Assembly (NCBI GenBank): GCA_009733575.1
Contig: ML769389.1
Location: forward strand, 1-64,000
Length of the DNA: 64,000 nucleotides
Reading direction: 5' to 3'
Origin: Gymnopus androsaceus JB14
Taxonomy: Eukaryota; Basidiomycota; Agaricomycetes; Agaricales; Omphalotaceae
Both the position numbers and the translations under genes were made by a program. A model generated the notes under the pieces. It was not told the DNA's origin. It saw only the letters and a program-made list of their open reading frames with translations, and ran no database searches. Position 1 is the first letter of the stretch. Every line of letters starts with the position of its first letter. Positions 23,480 to 34,422 of the stretch are shown here, in pieces.

Positions 23480-24144
23480 CACTAGCGGCGAAAATTAACT
23501 GAACAACCAATATCTCTACAACACAGCCACATATTGACTTCAAACAAGTTGTAGATAGGAGGGAAAGAGTAATCTAATGTCATTTACAAAGTTTTTTCAT
23601 TACCAAATATGGTAATTCTCGAAATACACAGTCATTTGTGATGAATTTTGAGAGGTTGCATTCAGAAATTGATTTTTTGCAAAATGGAGTTCACCACTGA
23701 AATCTACATGAAAAACTACCTAGGGTACAAATTTTTCCGATATGAATTCTTATGCTTCTTGCCTTAGAATAAAGCTTGCAAAGTGGCCATTTTGTGCAAT
23801 TTTGGCCAATTTTAACTTCAAAATGCTAAAAATGGCCACTTTCATTGCAGTATAGAGGACTATTGACAGCATCAATTCATATTGGAAAATTTTGTACCCT
23901 AGGTAGTTTTTGATGTAGATTTCAGTGGTGAACTCCATTTTTGCAAAAAATCAATTTCTGAATGCAACCTCTCAAAATTCATCACAAATTACTGTATATT
24001 TCAAGAATTACCATATTTAGTAACGAAAAAACTTTGTAAATGACATTAGATTACTCTTTCCCTCCTATCTACAACTTATTTGAAGTCAATATGTGGCTGT
24101 GCTGTAGAGATATCAGCTGTTCGGTTAATTTTCGCCGCCACTGT
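23480..24144. mobile_element. Foldback (long-TIR) MITE, Tc1/mariner-like ends, 665 bp
   Basis: The two halves are inverted copies of each other over about 270 bases with few mismatches. The left end is CACTAGCGGCGAAAATTAAC and the right end read on the minus strand is CAGTGGCGGCGAAAATTAAC. TA flanks both sides (23478-23479 and 24145-24146), the target duplication expected of Tc1/mariner elements. The unpaired centre is about 100 bases and carries no transposase. The whole element can form one long hairpin. Confidence 0.85.
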
Positions 24145-24563
24145 ACTCACCTCTCAAGGAGTCAAGGCATAATCCAGTAGTGTAGCCTGTTGTCCAGGGT
24201 CCTTTCCTATCTGATGGCAAGGCCTGGCTCTAGTAAATATTTCCAGCGTCTCTGATGTTCCAGACTAGTACTTGGCCAGCATGTGGTTGTTTTTGCCCAC
24301 CCACATGGGCCAAGCCCCAGCCAAACCACAATTCTATGTGTATGGGAACATACAACTTGTATGATCTCTACTCTACACTGAACAGAGTGCACCCAGCTTA
24401 TATGACTTTCAGGTACAGTAGTACCATGACTTACTCAATTGAGTAAATTAAATTCTCCCTGGCCAGAACTGCTTAACCAGCTTATTCGAATCCACAAAAA
24501 ACTTGACTTTGTGTACTTGAATAGACTTGAATACTTAGTTGGTCAACATTACAGTACAAACAA

Positions 24564-24655
24564 CTCCCCTGAAGTCTGATACATAGACACACCCTTGTCA
24601 TAAAAGGAATAGATTTGTACCTGAGGAAGCTGGGTTTGACTCCCAACTATACTGA
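24564..24655 (+). pseudogene. Degenerate tRNA-Asp(GTC)-like relic
   Basis: It starts CTCCCCTGAAG, contains the anticodon-loop word CCTTGTCA, a long insert, then GCTGGGTTTGACTCCCAAC. The acceptor and D-arm pairing is lost. Confidence 0.35.
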
Positions 24656-24880
24656 GCAAGATAAGTTTGTAGAGGTGTGACAGGACAGTTGCATTTTTAT
24701 TGTTACTTATCAGCAAGAAGTTTTATCGTCGGTTGTACATAATTAGCTTTACAATATTGTACATCAAGTTTAGATTTTCGACATTGGAAAGGGAAAGGAT
24801 ACAACTTGAAATTACAGAGTCACAGAGTTACAAACACAGAAAGCTTCAATCATTAGTTATCATTGGTCTTTAATCCACTC

Positions 24881-26893
24881 TTACCACAACATTGCCATCA
24901 CCAAAAGCGCCGCCGTCGCCACCAAAACTTTTCCTTTGCCGGCATCCCATATCTCCATGCCCTTCATACTCAAACCCTGGATTCCCCCAAAGTCTTCAAT
25001 ATCCTGCCCTCCTCCTGACTTCCAGTTACCTCCACCAGGACCAGCATACCCATCCCCAGATGCCCACATCCTCTCCTCCGCCACCAGGCCAGTCGGTACA
25101 TCATTGAACCAATACATCACTACTGGCATCAGTCTAATCCCCTTCGCAGCACACAGCGGCATATGCTTTTTCAACTTTCGAATATGCAATCTAAGGCGGG
25201 AATGCGACTGAGTACCTGGACGAGGATACCTTTGAGTGGGGGAGTTAGTGTTCAATGAAAACTGCGTTGGGGCGAGAATTTCAGCCTCCCCTTCAGCGTC
25301 GGCTTCAGCATCTGCTTTGCTCATGGCCAAGACACTGTCAGAACGGGTGAAGGGGATGAACGATGAATATGGCTGAGACCCTCCTCCGTGGTCCGGGGAT
25401 GTCCCTGACCGTAAATTCGCTTGTTTGGCCTGCATCCGCAGATAATACTGAGATTGGAAGAATTGTGGAGAGGATGCAACGGCGAAATCGGCAGCGTTGA
25501 ATAGATGGTCGGAGTCGCATCGTAATTCCACGAGGGATTCGAAGACGGGATGGATGGGGAGGAGAGTTTCCAGGGCTTCGTATAAGCTCTGGTTTACATC
25601 CTGTAACAAGCCTGGTGCAGAGCCGGTAGGTTGAGATTGCAAGTTGGTGAATGCGACGGAGGGTAGGAGAATTTAGGGGCTGTCCGAGTTGGGATCCAAG
25701 GGTTTGAATGAGGATTTGTACCCAACAGTAGGAATATACAAATGTGTGATAGATGGTAGCGTGTGATGGAATTGGGCATCGTATCGAGGAGAGGAGGGCA
25801 TCCTGTTGTACCGCACGTCATACGCACTCGCAAGTCGTCGAAGGATACGAAGAAGGTATATAGTGCTGATATCAAGAGCGAGACGGCGAAGCGAGGAAAA
25901 GCGCGCGAGCTCAAGATGGGTTTCGAAAAGCGTATCGATGTCTATGTATAAATGATGGTCAGTTAGGTAGCTACGGAGTGCCAAATGCGTATACCTTGAT
26001 GGAATGACGTCCCCTCTACCCAACTTCCTGTCTTTATGCTCAACTCCTCCAATGTGTTTTCGGCTGCGTGAAGAATGGCGCCTATCCCAGGTAAAGACTG
26101 CGCGCTGGCATACTGTTGAGAGTGCCAATCGTATTCGAACTTTTGAAGACACCGGCAAAACGGAGCAAGGAGGGAAAGCGTCGCAAGATCGTATGTATAC
26201 GAAATCGAGAGGGACTTTAAACGGGAATTGACTTCCGAATCGGTGTTCGGGAAGTCAACGTCGTAGTCTATATCATCCAGCACTACCTCATTTGACGACA
26301 GTCCCAGTGACTCCAAATCAATGTCTATATCATCCAGCACTACCTTGTGTCAGGCCAATTGACGACAGCTCCAGTGACTCCAAATCCGGACAGTTCCTCA
26401 GCAGGCTCTGAAACTCTTTCTCGCCCGCAAAGTTCACAAATTCGAGCCGCAGCGAGGTAATAGTGCTGTACCAAGCCTTCCCTGGAACCTTGGGTGTTAC
26501 CCAGCCCGCCGTAAACCGCACTGACATGGAGGTAAGGTGCCCGAACACCTCGTGAAGTACTGCGTGATTTGTCGGCGTTCGAGAGGCCCAAGAGGTAATA
26601 ATCTGTTCACTGTCGGAGCGAACTTCGTCACGGCAACCAGTGCTCAGATCGAGGTGTTTGATACGAGCATGGACGAGAGTACTCGGGGTGTCATTATCGA
26701 GCAAGTTGAGGAAATATATGGTACGGAAGTGGTTGGGGAGGCTGAGTGATGCGAACAGCGCCGCGCGTGCTGCCGGGACCCAAAGCTTGCAGACCAGTGC
26801 GCACGAGGCAAGTGAGCGTTGGTCTGGGACAAAAGATATGATCGTTTCGAGGAGTTCGAGGGGAAGAGAGCTGAGGCTGGTCTCGAGCGACAT
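24881..26893 (-). CDS. F-box protein with leucine-rich segments
   Basis: This is an agaric-type F-box protein, the presumed substrate receptor of an SCF ubiquitin ligase. The ATG at 26893 opens MSLETSLSSLPLELLETIIS, and the F-box runs on through SLASCALVCKLWVPAARAAL. Leucine-rich segments follow (LTSMSVRF, LTSLRLEFVNF, CPDLESLELSSIGL). Further exons give LKSLSISYTYDLATLSLLAPF, SSLRRLALDISTIYLLRIL and LPSITHLYIPTVG. The long C-terminal part is less conserved (SLYEALETLLPIHPVFESLVE) and ends in a hydrophobic tail (VLVATAALLVMAML). An almost exact 57-base tandem duplication at about 26274-26390 repeats DLESLxLSS-like coding sequence and includes a one-base frame change, so the gene may be damaged there. 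Confidence 0.7.
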
Positions 26894-28150
26894 GGTTGGG
26901 AAGATAACGAGCTGGATACAATCAAGTTGTGATTGTTTATATTGCACTGGCAGTGGTAACATAAGCGTCATCGTTTGATACAAAACGATGTAGAGCTTTA
27001 CTTCGGCCTTGTGCGCTTGTGCCCGATCGCGAGGATTGCGATATGGTCATGGTAGTAGTAGTACGAATCCCTATGGTTCGTTATAAACTGCGTCAGAGGT
27101 ATGCTGAAACTTGTGAACTTATCCTTTCTCAGTTACCACTGTCCAGGCAGTGTACTCTTTTTTCAAGTCAATCTTGCGCCACCAGACAAGTTGGTTGCCC
27201 GAAGTGAAAAACACGAGAACGCGCATTAAATAATATTGGGGAGCTTCCGATCAAGGACGGGCATTGGCAACGAGTCTGTTAATAGGAATTTTGCCGTGCA
27301 AGTTTATCATGATAGTCAAGTCATTAATCCCGAACCGAAAACAAATAGAAGGTGTTTATGGTGCTCGAGTATTGCCTGCAGTAGAACAGAACGTAGTTGA
27401 TTCGTTCAAAGTGAATGACTGCCATTGTTCAGCCTCGTACGCAAGACGCTGAGCTCTGGTCAGCGCCGCCAGGCCAACCATTGTCAGTGAATTCTGGAAG
27501 CAGGAAGAATTTGAAGCAGGGACCACCCATCCCGGGTGCAGTCAGCCTTTGGGAGACAACCAAGCTCCCACAAATTCGAAACTCTGACATTCGACGTTGG
27601 CACTGCTAAAAGAAAGCGAGTGTTAAAGCAAGTTTCTCTCTTTGCTGATAAAGTTAAGCCACAAACATACAGGGCAGATGCACTCCCTGTCTTCGAATTC
27701 CAAGATTTAGAAGGCCGAGAATCCTGAACGTGGAGAGTGATTATGATACTGCATATAGTGGCCATGTTCGAAGCCGACGTTCTGCGATGAACCGTGACTA
27801 TGTATGATTCGGAGTTCAGACGAGTAGACTGATGAGCTTAGCGGATCGAGAGAAATCTTGAATTCGGGGCGTCCAGCAAAGAAAATCTGTCTAAAGCAAT
27901 GAAAGAGCGAAAATACGAGTGAAGAGCGCGAGCGGCTAAAATATGCGCAATACAATACAGAAGGCTACGAACATTGAAGTAAATTAAAATAAATAAATAA
28001 CTTGAAAAGCGGGGAGGAGTGTGCCGCGGCGTACGGCTCGTTCGGACTCGTTCGGATCCGTTATCAAGTTGACCTCATACGAGATGAATAGCACGCAAAC
28101 GTTTCTTGCTCTCTACGCCCATCTCCTTGTGCACAAATAAGTACTTGAGA
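26894..28150. other. Intergenic, one unrecognised small open frame
   Basis: A reading frame on the plus strand ending at 27727 (FETLTFDVGTAKRKRVL, then FEFQDLEGRES) has coding-like composition, but I do not recognise it and it has no clear start. Nothing else is supported. Confidence 0.35.
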
Positions 28151-29554
28151 ATGTCCAAGTCAACAATGTCCTTTGAAACCGAAGCGGATATTCCTCTGAA
28201 CGATGGCAACAAGGTCAGTTCATTTCTCTATAAATCTCGCCTGCCCTCAATTTCGTACATAGATTCCAGGCTATTGCTTATGGCAACAGGATCCAAGCAT
28301 GAAATTCCACGACATTACAAAGTACATTGAACAGGCTATTGACAATGGGCTTCTCACACATTGATACTGCAGCGTGTAAGTCGTGTCTCTTCGCTACGTT
28401 CATAAAATCGAATTACACATTTTTAAAGATTATGAGACAGAGGAGTACGTTGGGAAAGCGATCAAGGAAAGCGGGTTAGCGCGTGAAGAGCTCTTCGTCA
28501 CGACCAAGTACTCACAAGACACGGGGGTTCAGAAAAGTGTGAGGAAAAGTCTATCGAATGTGAGTGAATCGCGTGCGCTACTGAACTGGGACCCATGTTC
28601 CTGTTACTGAGCTTTCTAAACTGTAGCTGGGAATCTCATACATTGACCTCTACCTAATTCATAACCCGCGACTTGTTGTAAATGCCACTAAAACGTGGAA
28701 AGAGTTTGAGCAACTACAGAAAGATGGCTTGGCCAAGTATGTTTCAATTCGTCGTTTCGTTCTTAAACCTCATGCTTGAATTTCTACGTACCGCAGGAGC
28801 ATCGGTGTCAGCAACTTCATCATAGCGCAAGAGCTGGAGGACCTGATCAAAGTTTCGAATGTGAAACCTGCCGTGAACCAGGTAAGTGTTACTTGTATTG
28901 ATTTTCTATGTACCTGGGTTCTAAAGTACCGTACCCTCTAGATCATGTTACACCCGTATAACCATCACGAAATGAAGCCCGTTCTGGACGTGTGCGCCAG
29001 ACACAATATCGTTGTGGAAGCCTACAGCAGCCTCGCGTATGCCTTCCCATATTCTTACTCTCTCTACGCATCTACGCTTAACAAATTTGTCTGTTCAGGT
29101 CAATCACCACTTACCCTGGAGGCCCTGTTGACGCGCCTATCAATGCTGCTGCTGAACGCATTGGTGCAACTCCGACGCAAGTAGTGTTTTTGTGGGTGAA
29201 AGCTAAAGGTGCAGTTATTGTTACGTATGTCGTATATCTTTTCCTCTAGTATCCAGCCTGATGACATGTCATTCATAAGGACAACCACCACCAAAGCGCA
29301 CATGGAAGAATACCTTGCGGTGGCCAATCTTCGTGAGTATCACCAACATGAATTTCAAGGCTTTCTTCACTCAGACTCCCAAATCAGCTGCTTTAACTGC
29401 TGAGGAAGTCGCGGCGATCGATGCTGCGGGCGCCCAAGGCCCTCCTTCAAAACTAATGACCAGAATGCGTACAATGAACACTAGAGAAAAGGTACTAGGG
29501 GCTGTGGTAGGAGCGATGTTTTTGGTATATGGGCTGGGAAGAATGTGTCATTAG
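28151..29554 (+). CDS. Aldo-keto reductase with C-terminal membrane tail
   Basis: This is an NAD(P)H-dependent reductase of the AKR superfamily with a TIM-barrel fold. All four catalytic residues are visible: Asp in HIDTAA, Tyr restored by splicing (AAYYETEEYVGKAI), Lys in LFVTTKYS and His in YLIHNP. Later motifs are SIGVSNF, KPAVNQ, EAYSSLA and GATPTQVVFLWV. Introns of 50-80 nt separate them. The C-terminus (TREKVLGAVVGAMFLVYGLGRMC) is a single hydrophobic helix, unusual for this family, suggesting a tail-anchored enzyme. The frame breaks twice within about 25 bases near 28272-28300, between IAYG and KFHDITKYIEQAI. The join before TPKSAALTAEE is also out of phase. The substrate is unknown. 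Confidence 0.85.
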
Positions 29555-29928
29555 GTATTCAGGTCTCAACAGGCTTCAATTACTTTATCTTACACTCTGC
29601 TGCCAGAAAATATGAAAGTTATACGCGCCATATCGTGTCCCACAAGTAAGCATGCTGGTATGGTTGGGCTTGGTAAGGATATTTGGTCTAATGCCAAAAT
29701 TCGCGTCGATAGATCTACAGTAACCGACTTGTACAGTGTAATGAAGCGTTTATTTTAACGTTTGCAGTAGGAACTTAAGAACTGCCTGCTTGCGCTTTTC
29801 CCTCGTCCTTGCCCTGTTTTTCTTTCTCTTCATCCTCCGCGTCAAGTTCTCCTTTCTCTTCATCCTCCGCGTCAAGTTCTCCTCTTCTATTCGCATCATC
29901 CCCTACTTATTGGTCCCCCTCACCGATA
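29555..29928. other. Intergenic, holds a gene-fragment relic and a 31-bp tandem repeat
   Basis: It contains the relic at 29640-29757 (listed separately) and two adjacent copies of a unit of about 31 bases with the core CATCCTCCGCGTCAAGTTCT at 29821-29883. Confidence 0.6.
29640..29757 (+). pseudogene. Fragment duplicated from the epimerase-like gene at 32.7-34.1 kb
   Basis: GCTGGTATGGTTGGGCTTGG and the following 40 bases match 33560-33610. The fragment then skips most of an intron (retaining GATCTACAG), keeps the first codons of the next exon (GACTTGTACA) and jumps to GTAATGAAGCGTTTATTTTA, which matches the 3' flank at 34366-34386. It is thus an internally deleted copy of the 3' part of that gene. 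Confidence 0.7.
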
Positions 29929-32192
29929 TCATACGGCGGATAAAGGGTGAATCCCTGTTTCCAGAAGAAAAGAGAAAGAAATTGGGTATGACCTTCGCGA
30001 ACGACGATATTCCAAAATTTGAGTATGATATCCAGAACGTTGGAATAAGGCTTCCCATACAAACCAGTGAAGGGCTGGATTTAACCCTTCCTGATGATAG
30101 GTATCTGTAAGCCAACGCACGACATTTTTAACAGAGAGTTCAATACACTGTCCTGCATGAATAAATTTAACTGAAAGGATCCCATAAGCCAACGCCGTAA
30201 GAGCAGAAGTGATGTCGCAATTGTATGCATTGTAGCTGGAGGCCTCATAGGCCCGTTGCAAATCTTGGAAATGAGAGTGTTGTACCATAACGTCCTCCAA
30301 AGAATTCTGTATCTTAAGATGGATTGCTGCACGAAACACACTCTCCAATGCATCCAGATTGTCTGAGGTGAGTACATATTGGTGTAACTGGCCAAGGATT
30401 CTGTCGCCACCATAAAGAGCATCTCTGGCATCAACCAACTTTTGCGACATCGCAGGGGAAAATGCTCCAAGTGACCGCAAAAGGACATCCTTTGCAGATG
30501 GACTGGAGGTAGACTCTCCGAGCCATATAAGAGCGGCCAACATTAAGTTTGGCAGATCCTGGTAATAGCGGAATGAGGTATCATCAAGGCAAGCTGCATA
30601 ACGCTCCGCTGCTTTCAGAGTGCTGCCAAAGCCATCCTTTAGATTCAGGATATCCTGTCTTGGCAGGATCCAGGTGTATACAGACCAATAAAGCTTGCGA
30701 GATAGTTGGTAAGGATAGTAAAGCATGTCTGTGAATGTAGTTCTGTAAGAACACTGGACCATGACAAGTGGAAGGGCAGTCGCCGTGAAGTAAAGAACAG
30801 CAACACTAATGGAGATAGCGCCAATAACATATGCCATTGAAATGCTTAAAGGGACAAGGAAGATGACAAGCCCAGCAAGGAACAGCATTAGGGAAAGATG
30901 AAGGAGGATGGGGAGCATTCCAATGAGTGCCTGAACATGCCATTTCTCTAGTCCATCAAAGCGAAATTGGCGAATGAGAGCTCGTTCCCGGGGTGAGCCC
31001 GTGACAATGGATAAATGCTGACGAAGCCACTGCTTGGCAAGGACTGCAAAGAGAGCAACAGAGAGGGCAATGGTGAGGCTTGTAAACCATAGACCATTTA
31101 CCCAAAGATCAAGGATGCTCGGAGAGAAAGCAGTACCAGATGTGGATAGCTGACCAGGGTCCTGAGATAGTGATTGCGCTGTCTGCACCACAAATGTGGA
31201 GAGTACAGAAGAGAAAAGACCGGCCTGTAAAGGTATCCAGAGTTTCAATTTGAGTGATGTGCGGAAAAACCAAGGGAAAAACGCACAAAGACTAGTAGGA
31301 TATCTAAGCTGTCACCCAGTTCCCCGGTCATGTCATTGTCAAATGCCGTTGCCTCATCGAGGTAGACCCACCAGATGCGCGCATCCTGATCAAGCTCATT
31401 GTAGCGTTCATCCTCCGGGTATTTGAGGCTATAGTCATAGTTTGCTAGCATCGAACAATTAAAAATCGAAAAAGAATAACCAGCCAATACTTGGAACCTA
31501 CCTGCTCCTGGATGTACTCGCTTTGTTTGTTCCTTTTTCAATCCAAAGCGACTAGATTTGAATGGCTCATTTGCAGTGCTGAAATCTGGTCCCGCCTGCT
31601 GCGTCTCCTCCTCTGAACCGGTTACAGCTTCCTGTAAATTTGAGATTGCTTTGAGAAGAGCATTAAGTGTTGTGGCGATAGTAGGAGCTGGTGAATCAAA
31701 TGCCTGAACAGGCTGAGGACCTGCTTGTGGAGGTGACACAGGTTCCGCTGCTGGCTCAACTTTCTCGGAATGAAAACTATCATGACGTTCTGTTGGTGCA
31801 GAGGGAACAAGCCTATCTTGAGAATGATCATATTTTACACCCGTAGATCCCACCGACAACACCGAGGCCTGAGCAGGTTGAAGGGAAGGTTCCGTTGCAG
31901 GTCTAATCTCAGCAAAGAAAGGCCCCGAGTGTGAGTTATCGTGATCATCTGTGGGCGCAGATGGCGGAAGAAGCTCTTCCGCATTACTGGCCAATACAGG
32001 GGTTGATGCCACTATATCATTGTGGACAGAGTCTGAACTAGGTCGCAAAACCATAGCCTCGCGTTCTTCACGCGCCGCCATCATGGCATGTATACCACGT
32101 ATAAGGGAGAGCATCTCAAGCATTGCAGAGGAATCTGGGTAGTTTATCCCAGGTTGAGTATTGACATTCATTGTTTTCGGAGATTCTTCCAT
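29929..32192 (-). CDS. DUF6535-domain membrane protein
   Basis: The exons on the minus strand are 31502-32192, 31287-31444 and 29929-31224; they join in phase to 2145 nt (714 aa). Residues 1-230 are polar and probably disordered, with repeated SAPTxxHD-like segments. The DUF6535 core begins with DQDARIWWVYLDEATAFD and GELGDSLDILLVF, then AGLFSSVLSTFVVQTAQSL. About four membrane helices lie at residues 284-430 (GLWFTSLTIALSVALFAVLA; MLPILLHLSLMLFLAGLVIF; AYVIGAISISVAVLYFTATA). KQWLRQHLSIVTGSPRERA is the typical loop. The C-terminal 250 residues are a soluble helical region. The family is largely confined to Agaricomycetes and has no known function. Confidence 0.85.
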
Positions 32193-32713
32193 TGCATGTA
32201 GATGGGTGAAAGCGAGGAAGGAAGAGGACAGCTTTACGTAGACTTTACATAACGAAATGAACAGACCGTCACGAGTGAAAACTGAATCTTCGAACTATAC
32301 TCTACTTTACTGGGTTGATACTGGGTCATAAAGCTAGCTCCCACAAAGATTGTCCGCTCAACCAAAGTCAAACAATCATAATGGAGAAGGGGCCTGAACC
32401 AGGATTCTCAGTCCTTACTCTCGACAACCTCTGAGAAGGATTGCCCACCGAGTTGGCTGCAAGCTATATATTTTGAGTTGACAGTAACTTTTCCACTGTT
32501 CTCCGTATAGATTCGGATATGTTGATTATCAAGAGAAGTTACGAAGTTTGTATGTACGATGCTAGCTAGCGTGGGTTTGGAGGTCGAACTTCTTCATGGG
32601 GGAACACCGACACGGCTACATTCTCAGAGCTATAAAGGTCGAGCCTCAGTAGCAATAATGGCCCAGTAGACAAAGCTCTTCGCCGTTTTCATTTGTATCG
32701 GACAACCACTGGC
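32193..32713. other. Intergenic promoter region
   Basis: No gene is seen. It serves as the shared upstream region of the divergent DUF6535 and epimerase-like genes. A TATA box lies at 32631. Confidence 0.5.
32631..32638 (+). promoter_or_regulatory. TATA box of the epimerase-like gene
   Basis: TATAAAGG lies 83 bases before the ATG at 32714. Confidence 0.4.
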
Positions 32714-34095
32714 ATGACGAAGATTCTTTTGACTGGCGTTACAGGGAGGTGGTTTTCTGTCTAAATCTCAAGCAACGAGCTCACCTGCTACAATTGATCA
32801 CTGGCAGGCTATATTGGGGGCGCCGTTTTGACGCGCCTCGCCAAGCGAGACGACTTCGATTCTTTCGACATCCGATGTATCGTATGCTCTCCCGAAAAAG
32901 CTGAAAAGATTAAGGTGCTCTTTAAGAACGTTAGGCCAATTGTGGGTTCACGCTCCGATTCCGCGTTGATGACGGAGGCAGCGTCTGAAGTAGACGTGGT
33001 TATAGCAATGGTATGTTGGTTCAAGTCGCAATTTGCAAAATCAGTCAACGCTGAAATCTATAGGCTAACTGTAATGATCTCGATGCTGCGACTGTAATCT
33101 TGCAGGGTTTGAAGAAGCGGTTTGAAGAGAGTGGTAAACCACCCATCTTTATTAACACTGTATGTCTGATCACGAGCTTTGTGACCTCTGCTGAATCTCA
33201 ACCTGTTTCTTTGTCAGTCTGGGACGGGCGTGTTGATTGATGACGCTGCTGGAATGTACGCGACTGAAACTATTTGGGATGATACAAACCCCGATCAGAT
33301 AGAAACGCTCAAACCCTCTCAACCCCATCGACCTGTTGATTTGAAAATTGTTGGTGCTGACGCTGAGGGTAAGATTTCTTCCCTTCGCCAGTACTTCACT
33401 TCTTTCATTGTCAAATAAGGATACGTCAAAACCTACATAATACTTCCCGCAAACATTTGGGGTATCGCAAAGGGACCTCTGTTCGACTCGGGAATATCCC
33501 ACAAGCAATCTGTGCAAATCCCTATCTTGATCCGTACGTCTCTGGACAGAGGACACGCTGGTATGGTTGGGCTTGGTAAGAATATTTGGCCTAATGTTGA
33601 AATTCGCGACGGTAAGTGTTGAGCTCTTCGAATAATAGCCACTATTGAATGATGACGATCTACAGTCGCGGACTTGTACAACTTCTTGTTCGACGCTACT
33701 TTGTCCCCGTCAGCCAACCTCGGGCATGGTCGTGAAGGCTTTTATTTCTGTACGAATGAGGAGCACACCTTGTACCAGGTCGGAGAAGCCATCTCCGAGG
33801 CCATGCTCAAGATGAATAAAGGAAAAGGCGGAGCACCGACAAAATTTACTAAAGACGAAATTGACAAGTATTTTGGTGTAAGCCTCTCTTTTTGTTTGGC
33901 TTGAAGGTTCTAACTTGTAGGAACTTGATTATTTTCTAGGGGTGGGATGTATTGGGTAGTAACTCGCGATGCCGGGCCAATCGATGCCGGGCTCTTGGAT
34001 GGGCACCCAAGAATACTACTAAAGATATGCTTGCCAGTATCGACGCTGAAATCGAGCTCGTCATGGGCGCAGCAGCTGCATCTGACAAGCTCTAA
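32714..34095 (+). CDS. NAD(P)-binding epimerase/NmrA-like protein
   Basis: This is an extended short-chain dehydrogenase. The ATG at 32714 opens MTKILLTGVTG, followed after the first intron by YIGGAVLTRLAKRDDF, the Rossmann glycine motif (TGxxGYIGG). Later parts are FDIRCIVCSPEKAEKI, EVDVVIAM, YVKTYIILPANIWGIAKGPL, GHAGMVGLGKNIWPNVEI and VADLYNFLFDATL. The C-terminus (SNSRCRANRCRALGWAPKNTTKDMLASI) is typical of a large agaric family. The first splice donor is not canonical in this sequence (GGAGGT where GGTGAG or similar is expected). The substrate is unknown. A truncated copy of its 3' part lies at 29640-29757. Confidence 0.8.
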
Positions 34096-34422
34096 GAAGG
34101 CAGCTATGTAGCAGTTAATAGTATCAGTTGTCGTTAGTCGTTACATTTACCTCTTTTAATACGATACTGCTGGATACAAGTACAGGTCGCTACCATATGC
34201 TGTAGTGCAAAGGCAAATAAACAAGAACTAATGTGCTGATCGTGAAGGTTGTTCAGCAGTTGCCAGTTCCAAAGACTTTCAGAAAAAATGCCCGAAAATG
34301 GAGAAACAATTTGTCGATCAAGTTGTCACTTTCAAGTTATGTGGTGCAACCGATCGAGCTAAAGTGTGATGAAGCGTTTATTTTACCATTGGCATACATC
34401 AATATGTAACCTTTCCGTTGAA

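Larger units (their letters stand above)
22709..24880. other. Intergenic region with tRNA-like sequences and a foldback element
   Basis: No protein gene is supported. It contains tRNA-Asp-like sequences at 23077-23175 and 24564-24655 and the foldback element 23480-24144. The remaining sequence is AT-rich and unremarkable. Confidence 0.6.

Noticed and set aside
27536..27727. Small plus-strand open frame ending in FEFQDLEGRES
   Set aside because: It looks somewhat coding but has no ATG start and no family match that I can name.
32380..32470. Possible tRNA on the minus strand (GGTTCAGGCC word)
   Set aside because: The T-stem and acceptor strands do not pair, and no A box is convincing.
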